A stretch of 64,000 nucleotides of DNA from Lytechinus pictus (Eukaryota > Echinodermata > Echinoidea > Temnopleuroida > Toxopneustidae). Both the position numbers and the translations under genes were made by a program. The notes beneath the pieces were generated by a model. That model was not told the origin of the DNA. It saw only the letters and a list, made by a program, of their open reading frames with translations, and did no database searches. Of this stretch, positions 55,341-64,000 are shown piece by piece; within the stretch, counting starts at the first letter, position 1, and the number at the start of each line of letters is the position of its first letter. Location: contig NW_026974141.1 in the NCBI RefSeq assembly GCF_037042905.1, positions 4,890,001 through 4,954,000 on the forward strand, written 5' to 3'.

Positions 55341-55528
55341 CCTTAAAATCAATGTCCAATGTCGTGAAGATTAATAAAATTGTTTTCTGTCGGTGTTCAT
55401 TCCAAGCATTATTCATGTTCATCCGACACCGGAACCTTAAAAATCAATGTCCAATGTCGTGAAGATTAAAACTGTTTTCTGACGGTGTGGATTCCATGCA
55501 TTATGTGTCTGTGTCAGACGCCGGAACC
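55341..55528. repeat. 94-bp tandem duplication
   Basis: CCTTAAAATCAATGTCCAAT begins copy 1 at 55341 and CCTTAAAAATCAATGTCCAA begins copy 2 at 55435. Both continue through GTCGTGAAGATTAA and a GACACCGG / GACGCCGG end. It lies just inside the right end of the 10-kb element. Confidence 0.75.
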
Positions 55529-56258
55529 TCCGGCTAGCACTACCGGCGTTGTACTGCTAAAAGCAGCCGGAGTATATTCCAAGCAATCATTGCATAAGTT
55601 GACGGTGATAATAATTCATTTAAAAGATCACTTCATACTTAAAAACTTTGAACTTGGGTCAGAACGTGAGATATATTTATTATCTATGATATATAACAAT
55701 GAAAATTTGATACATACCAAAATATGCCTCTTTCCCGTCAAAATGGGAAGCCGAAGACCCTTTTTCGCAAGGACTTGCTGCGGCTGTAAAATGACACCTT
55801 TTGCCAAGTTTATGTCAACAGGCTCGTTCGTGACTATTCAGTTTATGTAATGATGATTAATTCGCGTCATAAGCTAAAACAATACATAAATATTTTTATG
55901 CAACGAAATTTATGTCAACAGCATAAGCTATGCATGATTTTATGTCATGATCAAAATTTATGTCATTATGACATAAATTTTTTTGCAACAGGGCCCAGAT
56001 AACAGTAACGTTGGCACTGTGAACAACAAATCTTTATCTGAATCAATGATAATTTTCGTTATGGAAAGTAACTTTTTGGGGCAAGAAATGGAACGCGCAT
56101 TTTATTTATTACGCAATTTAGGCGCGTTGCTAATGGTTTCTGACCAGGAGTATCCATGACCAGTGCTACGTCACAACAGAAATTACTAACTAAACGACGC
56201 TACCAAAAACGGTGCATTATGACGTCACAATTTGTTTGTTACGTAAGTTTTTGCTATT

Positions 56259-56465
56259 TTATTTTTTTAGTGATTCTGTACAATATGATAACATGTATGC
56301 TGGAAGATTTTTACATGCCAAATGATACCTTAGTTGACATTTCTTGTGGTTACACTTTATCATGTATTCGTCTTGAGGTTCATCGCATATTGGGCAGTTT
56401 CCTTGTGAGTTCTGTGTCTGAGAAGTATCCACTCCATCTGTAGCATCATGAGATATGTCAGCCAT
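56259..56465 (-). CDS. PHD-type zinc-finger ORF
   Basis: 68 codons from an ATG in good context (AATAATGGC). After a polar N-terminus the frame has C-P-I-C, then M-I-K-C, KKC, RYH and LACKNLP, the C4-H-C spacing of a PHD finger. The finger with a final LPAYML phrase resembles the PHD modules at the N-terminus of many invertebrate retroelement-related ORFs. PHD fingers usually bind histone tails. The frame stops soon after the finger, so this is a fragment, a first exon, or a decayed ORF1; no downstream domain was found. It lies just outside the 10-kb element. Confidence 0.5.
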   Translation of the reverse strand: MADISHDATDGVDTSQTQNSQGNCPICDEPQDEYMIKCNHKKCQLRYHLACKNLPAYMLSYCTESLKK

Positions 56466-56469
56466 TATT

Positions 56470-57130
56470 TTTCTTTGTTACGTCATAAAGAGTGCACTGG
56501 AGACAGATTGATGTCCGCGTAGCCCAAGAGGATGACGCGTATTTATCAAGCCCCCGAAGCTACCGCCATTTTGTTTAATCCATTAGAAGCTAAAATAAGC
56601 CCTCATTAATATTAATTTCGTACGATGCTCCCTCGTCAACTGTGGTTTTGTACGTGTATTAGACAATACGCACATCAGCGCAATGACATAGGTCAACTTG
56701 GCAAATTCATTAATGTATTCATTTTGTTACGCGCTCGTGACGCGAAGGATTCAGCGAATCAAGCAAGCGCAAATCTGAGACGATACGTTGCGCTCTATAA
56801 AGTATCGATATCACAAGCGATATCACTTATAAACAAAGCATTGTTTGTCTTGCGTCTTATAGGCCTTTGCTAATTCCAAAAGGGAAGATGAAAAGGGTAG
56901 ATAGAGTCGTGATTAGGTAAAGAGGTCTCTTGTGCTTTTGCCATCCCTAAATCGTAATTACCATACTTGTAACTCATGATGAAACGGGCCCCAATTTATC
57001 ATGTTTAATACGTTTCCTGTCCCCTTTATTCTCCAGCATTTCTTACTCTGTTTTTTTTCTCATTTAATCATTTTCCCACTCAAAATTATTTTCTGCCGCC
57101 TTTCTCCTACATATGTAGAGCTCATTTTCA
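56470..57130. other. Non-coding, nothing recognised
   Basis: Contains a phrase (AATAAGCCCTCATT near 56595) that recurs inverted near 63080. An 82-codon plus-strand frame at 56625-56873 has no recognisable motif. Confidence 0.45.
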
Positions 57131-58893
57131 AAAGGGGTTAATTAGGTCCATTTTTCATCAAACTTGATTCTTATGTCCTAATGTAAAGATTTTTAGTAGC
57201 TATATAAGATGATACCATAGAAAAGTTGAAATTCCTATTAAAAAGTGAACTAATATGGCAAAGAAAAATAACCTTTTTTGTCTCACCTGCATAGCAGAGT
57301 GAGACTATAGGCGCCGCTTTTCCGACGGCGGCGGCGACGGCGACGGCGGCGGCGGCGTCAACACCAAATCTTAACCTGAGGTTAAGTTTTTGAAATGACA
57401 GCATAACTTAGAAAGTATATGGACCTAGTTCATGAAACTTGGCCATAAGGTTAATCAAGTATTACTGAACATCCTGCCTGAGTTTCATGTCACATGACCA
57501 AGGTCAAAGGTCATTTAGGGTCAATGAACTTAGACCATGTTGGGGGAATCAACATCAAAATCTTAACCTAAGGTTAAGTTTTTGAAATGTCATCATAACT
57601 TAGAAAATATATGGACCTAGTTCATGAAACTTATACATAAGGTTAATCAAGTATCACTGAACATCCTGCATGAGTTTCACATCACATGACCAAGGTCAAA
57701 GGTCATTTAGGGTCAATGAACTTTGGCCGAATTGGGGGTATCTGTTGAATTACCATCATAACTTTGAAAGTTTATGGATCTGATTCATGAAACTTGGACA
57801 TAATAGTAATCAAGTATTACTGAACATCCTGTGCAAGTTTCAGGTCACATGATCAAGGTCAAAGGTCATTTAGGGTCAATGAACTTTGGCCAAATTGGGG
57901 TATTTGTTGAATTACAGCCATAAATTTGAAAGTGCGTTGGTCTAGTTCATAAAACTTGGACATAATAGTAATCAAGTATCACTGAACATCCTGTGCGAGT
58001 TTCAGGTCACATGATCAAGGTCAAAGGTCGTGTAAGGTCAAAGAACTTTGGCCACGTTGGGGGTATTTGTTGAATTGCCATCATATCTCTATAAGTGTAT
58101 TGGTCTAGTTCATAAAACGTGGAAATAAGAGTAACCAAGTATCACTGAACATCTTGTGCGAGTTATATTAGTTTTCAAAATCAGCACTGCTGCTATATTG
58201 AATCGCGTGATGCAGGTGAGACGGCCAGAGGCATTCCACTTGTTTCAAAAGGGGTTAGGTCCATTTCAGTTTAGTTGCAAAAGGGGTTAGCTCCACACAG
58301 ACTTTTTTTGGAAAATGATATCTTTAAAAATATGAAGACAAGTAGATATCTTTTATACCCAATTTCGTGTTCTCACGGTAGGGTATCATGAAAATTCAGT
58401 TTCGCATAAGAATATTGCAATATGGGAGAATTAAAAAAGAATTATTTTCTTGGAGTGGACCTAACCCCTTTTGCAACTAAACTCTTCTGAAGAACTCATT
58501 TGTCAAAAGGGGTTAGGTCAATTTTTCATATATTTTATTGTTTTCTGTCTCTAAACCTCTAAATTTTCAGTCACTCTGATGATACCAAAGAAAATTTGAA
58601 ATTAAAATGAAAACGTGAATGGAAGTGGCAAAAAAAAATCACTTTTTTCATCAAAAGAGATTGGATTCACTTCAATTTACTTGCAAAAGGGGTTAGGTAC
58701 ACAATGTTTTTTTTTTAAAGTATATAGAAAAAAATTGAAGGCAGGTATATTTCTTTTATACCCAATTTTATGTTAACATGATAGAGTAGTTCATCATGAC
58801 AATTTAGTTTCTCATGAGAATATTGCAATAAGTGAGAATAAAAACATGTTTTTTCTCGGAATGGTCCTAACCCCTTTTGCAACTAAACTCTTC
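57131..58893. repeat. Two tandem copies of an AAAAGGGGTTAGGTCCA element
   Basis: Copy 2 (about 58502-58893) runs from CAAAAGGGGTTAGGTCAATT to CCTAACCCCTTTTGCAACTA then AACTCTTC. Copy 1 has the same parts but is split: its left portion is 57131-57287 and its right portion about 58239-58487, with the DR1 array lying between. The ends are inverted (CAAAAGGGGTTAGG versus CCTAACCCCTTTTG). Internal CAAAAGGGGTTAG phrases repeat. No ORF. Confidence 0.7.
57288..58238. repeat. Tandem array with AAGGTCAAAGGTCA (DR1) cores
   Basis: Opens with CTCACCTGCATAGCAGAGTG then a GGC/GAC-rich tract (about 57310-57358) and closes near GATGCAGGTGAGACGGCC, so CTCACCTGCAT is terminally inverted. Between are about five units of 160-190 bp containing ATGGACCTAGTTCATGAAAC, ATCAAGTATTACTGAACATC and the core. 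The core lies at 57500-57513, 57692-57705, 57855-57868 and 58017-58030 (last base G). It was inserted into a copy of the AAAAGGGGTTAGG element. No ORF. Confidence 0.75.
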
Positions 58894-59320
58894 ATATATT
58901 TCCTTCTTCTTTTCCCACTTGTTATCTGTCTCCTGGTTTCCATAAATCTCGTCTTATTTCTCTTCCACCCCTTTTGTTCCTACTTCCCACATTCTAGCTC
59001 TCTTACCACCCCCTCTAAATTATCTCTTCATATGTGCCCCTCCATTTCTTTCTCATCTCTTTTCAACCCACTTCTCATCACTCTTTCCCTCTCTCGATCT
59101 TCATCTCATTTTGAATTTTGCCAATTCCAAATCCCTTTAATTTTAGCTCTGTACAAATACTATATGAACACAAATGAAAGACATAAAGGAATTCTCTGGT
59201 TAGTGGTGAATTTTATTAATTAGCCATAAAAAATATCACATTATTAGAGGATTAAGCTTTACCTTTTTCTTAAGCGTATGTTAATACTTTGAACCAAAAG
59301 AATTGTTTTTTGTATGCTGG
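58894..59320. other. Pyrimidine-rich non-coding DNA
   Basis: CT-rich sequence; the 125-codon plus-strand frame (58846-59223) is a composition effect (Leu, Ser, Phe) rather than a gene. Confidence 0.5.
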
Positions 59321-60055
59321 GGCAGCGATCCTGGGGAGGGGGGGGGGGCACAGTTCCCCCTACTTCTTGAAGCACTGAAAAGTGCCTTTTTATGCAAGAA
59401 AAATGCCCCCTCACGAACGTGTACTGTGTCCCTTTCACCTGACGAGAACCTGTTTTAGGTGTTACCAAGTGCTCTTCCTTGTATGCAATTTTTTAACCCA
59501 AAAATGCCCCCCCCCCCGGAACGTGTTCTGTGCCCTTTCATCTGAGGGCCTGTTTCATGTGTTAAAGAGTGCCCCCTCGCCTTCTTGTAAGTGCCCTTTC
59601 TCGAATCACTGCCCCCTTTTACCCAAGAAAAGTGCTCCTAAAGAACTTGTTCTTTGCCCCTTTCACATGAGAAGGACCCGTTTTATGGTCACCATGATGA
59701 TTGCCCTTTGAAACAAGAAAACAATATTCTCATTTCGATAATATACTTATGAAGGAAATCCTTTGCGCATTAAGTTTAATAATTCATGAGTGGGGGTATA
59801 TAAGCAGTTTCGTACAGATGGAGGGGGGCTTGAAGGACTCTTGCCCCCCCCCCAAAAAAAAAAAAATCACGACCAAGAAAAAAAAAGAGAAAAGGAAAGA
59901 AAAGGGTGAAATATATCATTCTGAATATTTTAGATTTTCTTTTTTAAAATGTCAAAATTTTGCTCGCTCGCAACTTCTTAAAAATTTCACGTAATACAGC
60001 ATTTTCCCTATGCCCCCCCCCCCCCACTTTCAACTTCACTCCGCCGCTCCTATTT
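59320..60055. repeat. Array element with GTGCCCYTTYC units and C-run borders
   Basis: Starts GGGGCAGCGATCCTGGGGAG and ends near CACTCCGCCGCTCC, borders resembling the palindrome-array family (GGATCC and CCGCCCC). The interior has three degenerate units (about 59403, 59503, 59629) with GAACGTGTWCTGTGYCCYTT and CCTGTTTTAGGTGTTA phrases. Several C-runs, an A-run and a GCTCGCTCGC motif (59962) follow. Open frames here are repeat-derived. Confidence 0.5.
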
Positions 60056-60194
60056 GTATGTTTATAGCTTCTCCTTTTGCAACCAGTTTTAATGAAAATC
60101 AACAAGATATTTTATACGTCATGAATTTGGGGTTGTGATAATATATATATTTTTTTTAAATTGGACTTGGAAAAAAAAACCTTTTCCATCTTCA

Positions 60195-61369
60195 TCAAAT
60201 GGTTCCTAAGTCAGACTCTTCAATGTTGAATTGTTGGATTTCTTGAATGAAAACATCTGTTACACCAGTCCTGCAGATTGAAAAAATAGAGAAAGAAATT
60301 CAATGAATCTAAATTAAAATTGTCGTGATTTATAAAACATAAATGTTTTAAGAAAAGTGAAACTATACATATATATGTTTCTTCAACACATAACAGGAAA
60401 TCTTACTTCTACTACCGGTAATTATAAACTTGTACTTCTATAAAGCATATCACTTATACCTGTTCTATATAGTTTACATACCACTCTCCATTATAACTAC
60501 ATGTACTCTATGAAAAAATGACAGAGATTTCTCATAAATATGAATATATGAATCAACATATGTAAATTATATAAATAGTCAGAATTAAAGTTGATATGTT
60601 TTGTTGCACAGAATATATTGATCTGTGATTAAAAACGACACTAACTATAATCTAAAAACAAAATTAAAATGGGTTTTTTCAAAGGCAGGTCTATTTGTTG
60701 CAAAAAAAAATATGAACAACCTCCATTATTAAAAATATTCACTAATTAACTCACTCATACAACTGCTGTAGGTTGTATTTCTCTTTGTGGTCTAGTCGCT
60801 GTTCTATTAGGCCTACTTCACCAATTATTTATCATCATCAATCACCTCCATGGAAATTGTAAAACTGCATCATCCTATTGGACAAAATGTAAAATAACAA
60901 GATTTTAAAAAAATCGTAAATCTACAAATATGAAATATGAATATCAAACTAAATAATGAATAAAATGAATTTTGTAAAATATGAAAAATAAATATTACTT
61001 TGTTTATAAACAAATAGGAAATAAAAAGGCCATTTAATTACTAGTAGATCAAGGACATGACCTTACCGGTATTTTATAAATTTGCCCAAGGTACATAACT
61101 TTTGGCATTGGTTCTATTTTAGACTCCAAAGCCTGTATATTTAAGAAGTGTATATTCATTACAGATCCTACCTCTTTGTGGCTCGGATTATTTTTATTTA
61201 ATGTAAACATGGTTAACATTCAATGCATGTAATGTATCTGTAATTTTGTATGGGTTAGTTTAAGTTTTATACCTGGATGAGAATCTGCAAAATGATGCAT
61301 GCACTTATGATCATCATCTTGTACCATATAGGTAGACCTCTACTGTTTTTCTTGTTCTTCATACTCAAC
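60195..61369 (-). CDS. Candidate minus-strand exons, unknown product
   Basis: Two blocks have good splice borders on the minus strand. Block 61369-61273 follows TTTCTTTCACAAACAG and can end at CAG|GTATAA; one frame is open throughout, another reads VEYEEQEKQ then a stop. Block 60270-60195 follows TTTTTTCAATCTGCAG and one frame reads TGVTDVFIQEIQQFNIEESD then LGTI and a stop. The frames do not join cleanly, so they may be alternative 3' ends or unrelated. I recognise no protein. The rest of the interval is AT-rich and featureless. Confidence 0.22.
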
Positions 61370-61679
61370 CTGTTTGTGAAAGAAAAGAGAGAACAATAAT
61401 AAGAAGTGATCTTTTTCATGGCCGTATGTATAGGGGGAGGGGTTTGGGTAAGAGCTGAAATATGAAACCTTCATCAAAAAGAGAATTGCATGACATCCTT
61501 CAATTTTACTTTAGAAAATGCACAAAACGGCCCTAGGTAATATTGGTCGCTTCTGGCCCTCGCTTTCTGAATTTTAGGTTTCTCTAAAATTTTTCACATG
61601 TCTGCCCCCCCAAAAGAAATGAAAATCTGGATCTTTTTATTTCCGAATCTTATTTCATTTGATTTTAACATAATTTCAT

Positions 61680-62290
61680 AATCTCATGCACTAGGTGACT
61701 AGGTCTATATCTATTTGTAAGAAAGTATAGATCTAGTCCAACGAGACTCGGTGCTGTGCGACAGCATTCATGTATCTAAATTAGGCCTAGGTCTAGATCT
61801 AAACTAACGATGGACTCTCAATCTATCTAGACCTAGAAAGTAAAGGCTAAAGCGTCGGTTCTAAACCGAGATCTAGACCCTATATCGGTTTAGAAATTTT
61901 TGATGTCTGACTCTGACTCATATTCCTGGCTAAGTAAGACTTCATTGCCATTATTGACCGAGAGTAGATCTAGATCTAGTCCTTGGTCCACTGACAGTCA
62001 TACTCGTACATGTAAATGGAGTCGCTTAGGCCCAGACCTAGATCTTGGCCTAAATTACAGACCTAGATCATAAGCCCTGGGGGTAAGTGTCGAGGGTTGG
62101 GAAAGTATAAGTTAGACTATAGATTTGAATTACTAATTAGGTAGGCCTAGACCCTAGCTCTTGATGATAGCATCCATCGATGAATAAATAAATAAAAGTA
62201 AAGTAGCCTAGGCCTACCGCCTAGATCTAACTCTAAGTATAAAGTAGGCCTAGGGCCTATGATAAAGAAGATGTAGGTCCTAGATCTATT
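61680..62290. repeat. CTAG-rich island, second copy of the pattern
   Basis: Dense TAGATCTAG, CTAGGCCTA and CCTAG words, as at 54381-55270. No coding potential. Confidence 0.55.
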
Positions 62291-63880
62291 GATAATAAGA
62301 CAAACATGCAGAGCAGCATGTTATTTCTAAGACCGAGTCTTACTATATTTATAAATAACAATAAGAGTTAAAATGGGTGGGGGCTAAATGCAGAAGCCTG
62401 AAGTTATGCAAAATAAATTTGATATCTGAAACAAAGTGAGGACTGAGGATTGACACAATGACAGGCGTATCTTCATCCACACTCCGCTTCAGTTTATTCC
62501 TGAGTCTCGATCTACTGAAGATAGATGCAGATCTCCCACTAGATCTAACGTTACAGTGTACAAAAAGAAGCCTAATTCTTCTTGTTTTAATCAATCGTGG
62601 GTTGGTCCTTGTTGGAGGTGAACCAAACCAGCCCGATTATCTCTCGATTCCCAGCCGGCTAGGAGCCCGTACAAAATATATGTGGTTGCACTGGGCGACG
62701 ATGACAATCTAACTTCAATTTCAAAGACCAAATTCTGCTTTCCTTTAGCAGAAAAATGATAACAAACTCTCTAATTTGTTAAAGAAATAACCAAAGATCA
62801 CAAAATACAGTGTGAAATGTGTAAATAGTCCACTGAAATCATGTGGTTATATCAATTAATACGTACTCACCGGAGTGTTCGTAGGTCCATTTTGTGTGTG
62901 GAAAGAAAAGTTTCAGAATGAATAAATTAGATGACGTAATGAGGTCAAATGAATAATTAATTCTGTAACACGATACCACTAGTATCGATGACAAAGAATC
63001 GGGGAAATCGCGTATTAATGACGCTCTTAACCAATGAAAAGGCCGGATTATGAATATCTTCATGCTCATGAATGTCAATGAGGGCTTATTTTTGTCTTCA
63101 AATGATCGCGGTAGGCGGAGCCTAATCTCATTTGTTTTGTGCTGAACGCGCACGCAGCTTTCGGTCTAGTAATATATTATAAGGTCTTTGGTATTTATGG
63201 TGAATCTCTGCGTAGGCCTAAAGTTGAAACTGGTTTCATGGCAACTTGTTTTTTTGTGCACGTCTAATAACAAAATCCACTGATTTTTGCTAGAAAAGGT
63301 TGAAGATTTTTTTCCGAAATTCGTCAAATTCTCCAAGGATAATTTGTTTAAGGAGTATATAATAAGCACCTTCCAAGTCAGCACACTGTCCGCTATCCGG
63401 TGGTGTAAAATTTATTGGCAGAGATATGATATTTTCCGAAATAAGTATCCAGAAGTAGGAGCAACCAAAAAACACGTCTGCTCCTTCAAATATATTAATG
63501 AGATTGAATAGACTTGATTTGAACTCTTCTGCAGATTAAGAGTGCTCAAAAAAAATAAAAAAATTGATATGTTGGAAGCATAGCCTTGCTGTATAAGAAC
63601 TCTAATTCATGAAGTATTCATATGAGTTTTATCTAATGAATCGGGGATCTGAGCAATGAATATATATATAATAGAGTCAATTGATCTGCTCGGAGTATCA
63701 AAACTCTGTGGACAATAATATTTTAACGAATTTTCGCCCATAGGGCTTTGTCAAGTTATGCCAAATTTATTGGATTGCGTCAAAATAATTCGTCATAAAG
63801 ATGCGCGTATCTAAAACAGTGAGCAAAAGCGTACAAAGGATGACGAAATTGATACGTCATAAAAGGGAAACGAAAGAAGA
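62291..63880. other. Non-coding, nothing firmly recognised
   Basis: Overlapping opposite-strand frames of 61-104 codons lie at 62349-63511 without motifs. A phrase at about 63573-63596 (GGAAGCATAGCCTTGCTGTA) repeats one at 29630-29650, and AATGAGGGCTTATTTTT at 63079 matches 56588 in inverse. No gene is called. Confidence 0.45.
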
Positions 63881-64000
63881 CAGTAGGAGAGGTAGATGGA
63901 GAGAAAATGAGAAAGAGTGGAAGAGAGAGAGAGAGAGCGCGTGAGAGAAAGACAGAAAGAGAGAGCGGGTGAGAAGGAAGGAGATAGGGGAGAAAGAAAA
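63881..64000. repeat. GA-rich microsatellite at the window edge
   Basis: Imperfect GA/GAGA purine tract continuing beyond the window. Confidence 0.75.

Larger units (their letters stand above)
45818..55995. mobile_element. Paired ends of a ~10.2-kb DNA element, CAG duplication
   Basis: The left end GGCCCTGTTGCAAAAAA and the right end complement (TTTTTTGCAACAGGGCC) are matched inverted termini. They are flanked by CAG at 45815-45817 and 55996-55998. Both subterminal regions (about 45835-46025 and 55870-55985) are packed with TTTATGTC / GACATAAA repeats in both orientations, absent elsewhere. No transposase frame is seen in the interior, which is filled with tandem arrays and nested insertions. 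Either this is a giant non-autonomous element, or a smaller one enlarged by later insertions. Alternatively, two unrelated ends lie in inverted orientation by chance; the shared CAG argues against that. Confidence 0.6.

Noticed and set aside
55485-55850. 121-codon plus-strand frame near the right end of the giant element
   Set aside because: It starts inside a tandem duplication and shows no recognisable domain; I could not support it as a transposase exon.
46420-58238. Regular repeats considered as CRISPR-like arrays
   Set aside because: Units are long (150-190 bp), degenerate and lack short identical repeats with unique spacers; the genome is eukaryotic.
58846-59223. 125-codon hydrophobic frame resembling a membrane protein
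   Set aside because: It derives from a pyrimidine-rich tract; Leu/Phe/Ser content follows base composition and it starts inside a repeat.
63287-63511. 74-codon frame with a protein-like look
   Set aside because: An equally long frame exists on the opposite strand, with no splice borders or motif to choose between them.

Overview
This window is eukaryotic, AT-rich, repeat-dominated DNA with no bacterial-style gene layout. It has no operons, coding capacity is concentrated in transposons, and candidate host exons are short with GT/AG borders. A CR1/L2-like LINE with an N-terminal 2A-like peptide, a BEL/Pao element, and a very dense set of short inverted-repeat elements (MITEs) with TTAA, TA, TTA, CWG and 8-bp target duplications suggest a marine deuterostome. 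An echinoderm such as a sea urchin is most likely. That is inference from repeat character, not a species identification.

Layout. 1-10.6 kb: non-coding DNA with three clean MITEs (1120-1720, 2684-3074, 3657-4036), a possible two-exon gene piece (5095-5718), purine tracts and CAT/GAT trinucleotide runs. 10.6-18.75 kb: an almost intact plus-strand LINE (signal peptide, 2A-like motif, endonuclease, reverse transcriptase). It is split by a 3.8-kb DNA transposon that landed in a TTAA, and that transposon itself carries nested elements. 19.2-20.7 kb: a truncated LINE tail interrupted by a decayed array of units with a GCGCTTCGCGC-type palindrome. 22.4-29.5 kb: several hairpin MITEs and a probable host-gene 3' end (exons 25410-25704 and 27508-27546).

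29.9-35.9 kb: a decayed minus-strand LINE with a coiled-coil plus SGNH-hydrolase ORF1 and an endonuclease/RT ORF2, invaded by two 157-bp MITEs and a truncated LINE tail. 35.9-43.5 kb: a complete but inactivated minus-strand BEL/Pao retrotransposon with two LTRs, gag, protease, RT, RNase H and integrase. It has two in-frame stops, two frameshifts and a third 157-bp MITE. 43.9-45.1 kb: an 1186-bp element with ~55-bp inverted ends and an 8-bp duplication. 45.8-56.0 kb: paired ends of what appears to be one ~10.2-kb DNA element without a visible transposase, containing tandem arrays and nested insertions. 56.2-64 kb: a PHD-finger ORF, a tandem array carrying nuclear-receptor DR1 motifs, further tandem repeats, CTAG-rich islands and a few candidate exons.

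The insertions date one another. The DNA transposon post-dates the 2A LINE, and the 157-bp MITEs post-date both the SGNH LINE and the BEL element, because the reading frame closes exactly when each insertion plus one target copy is removed. All function assignments rest on motifs read by eye; no database search was possible.
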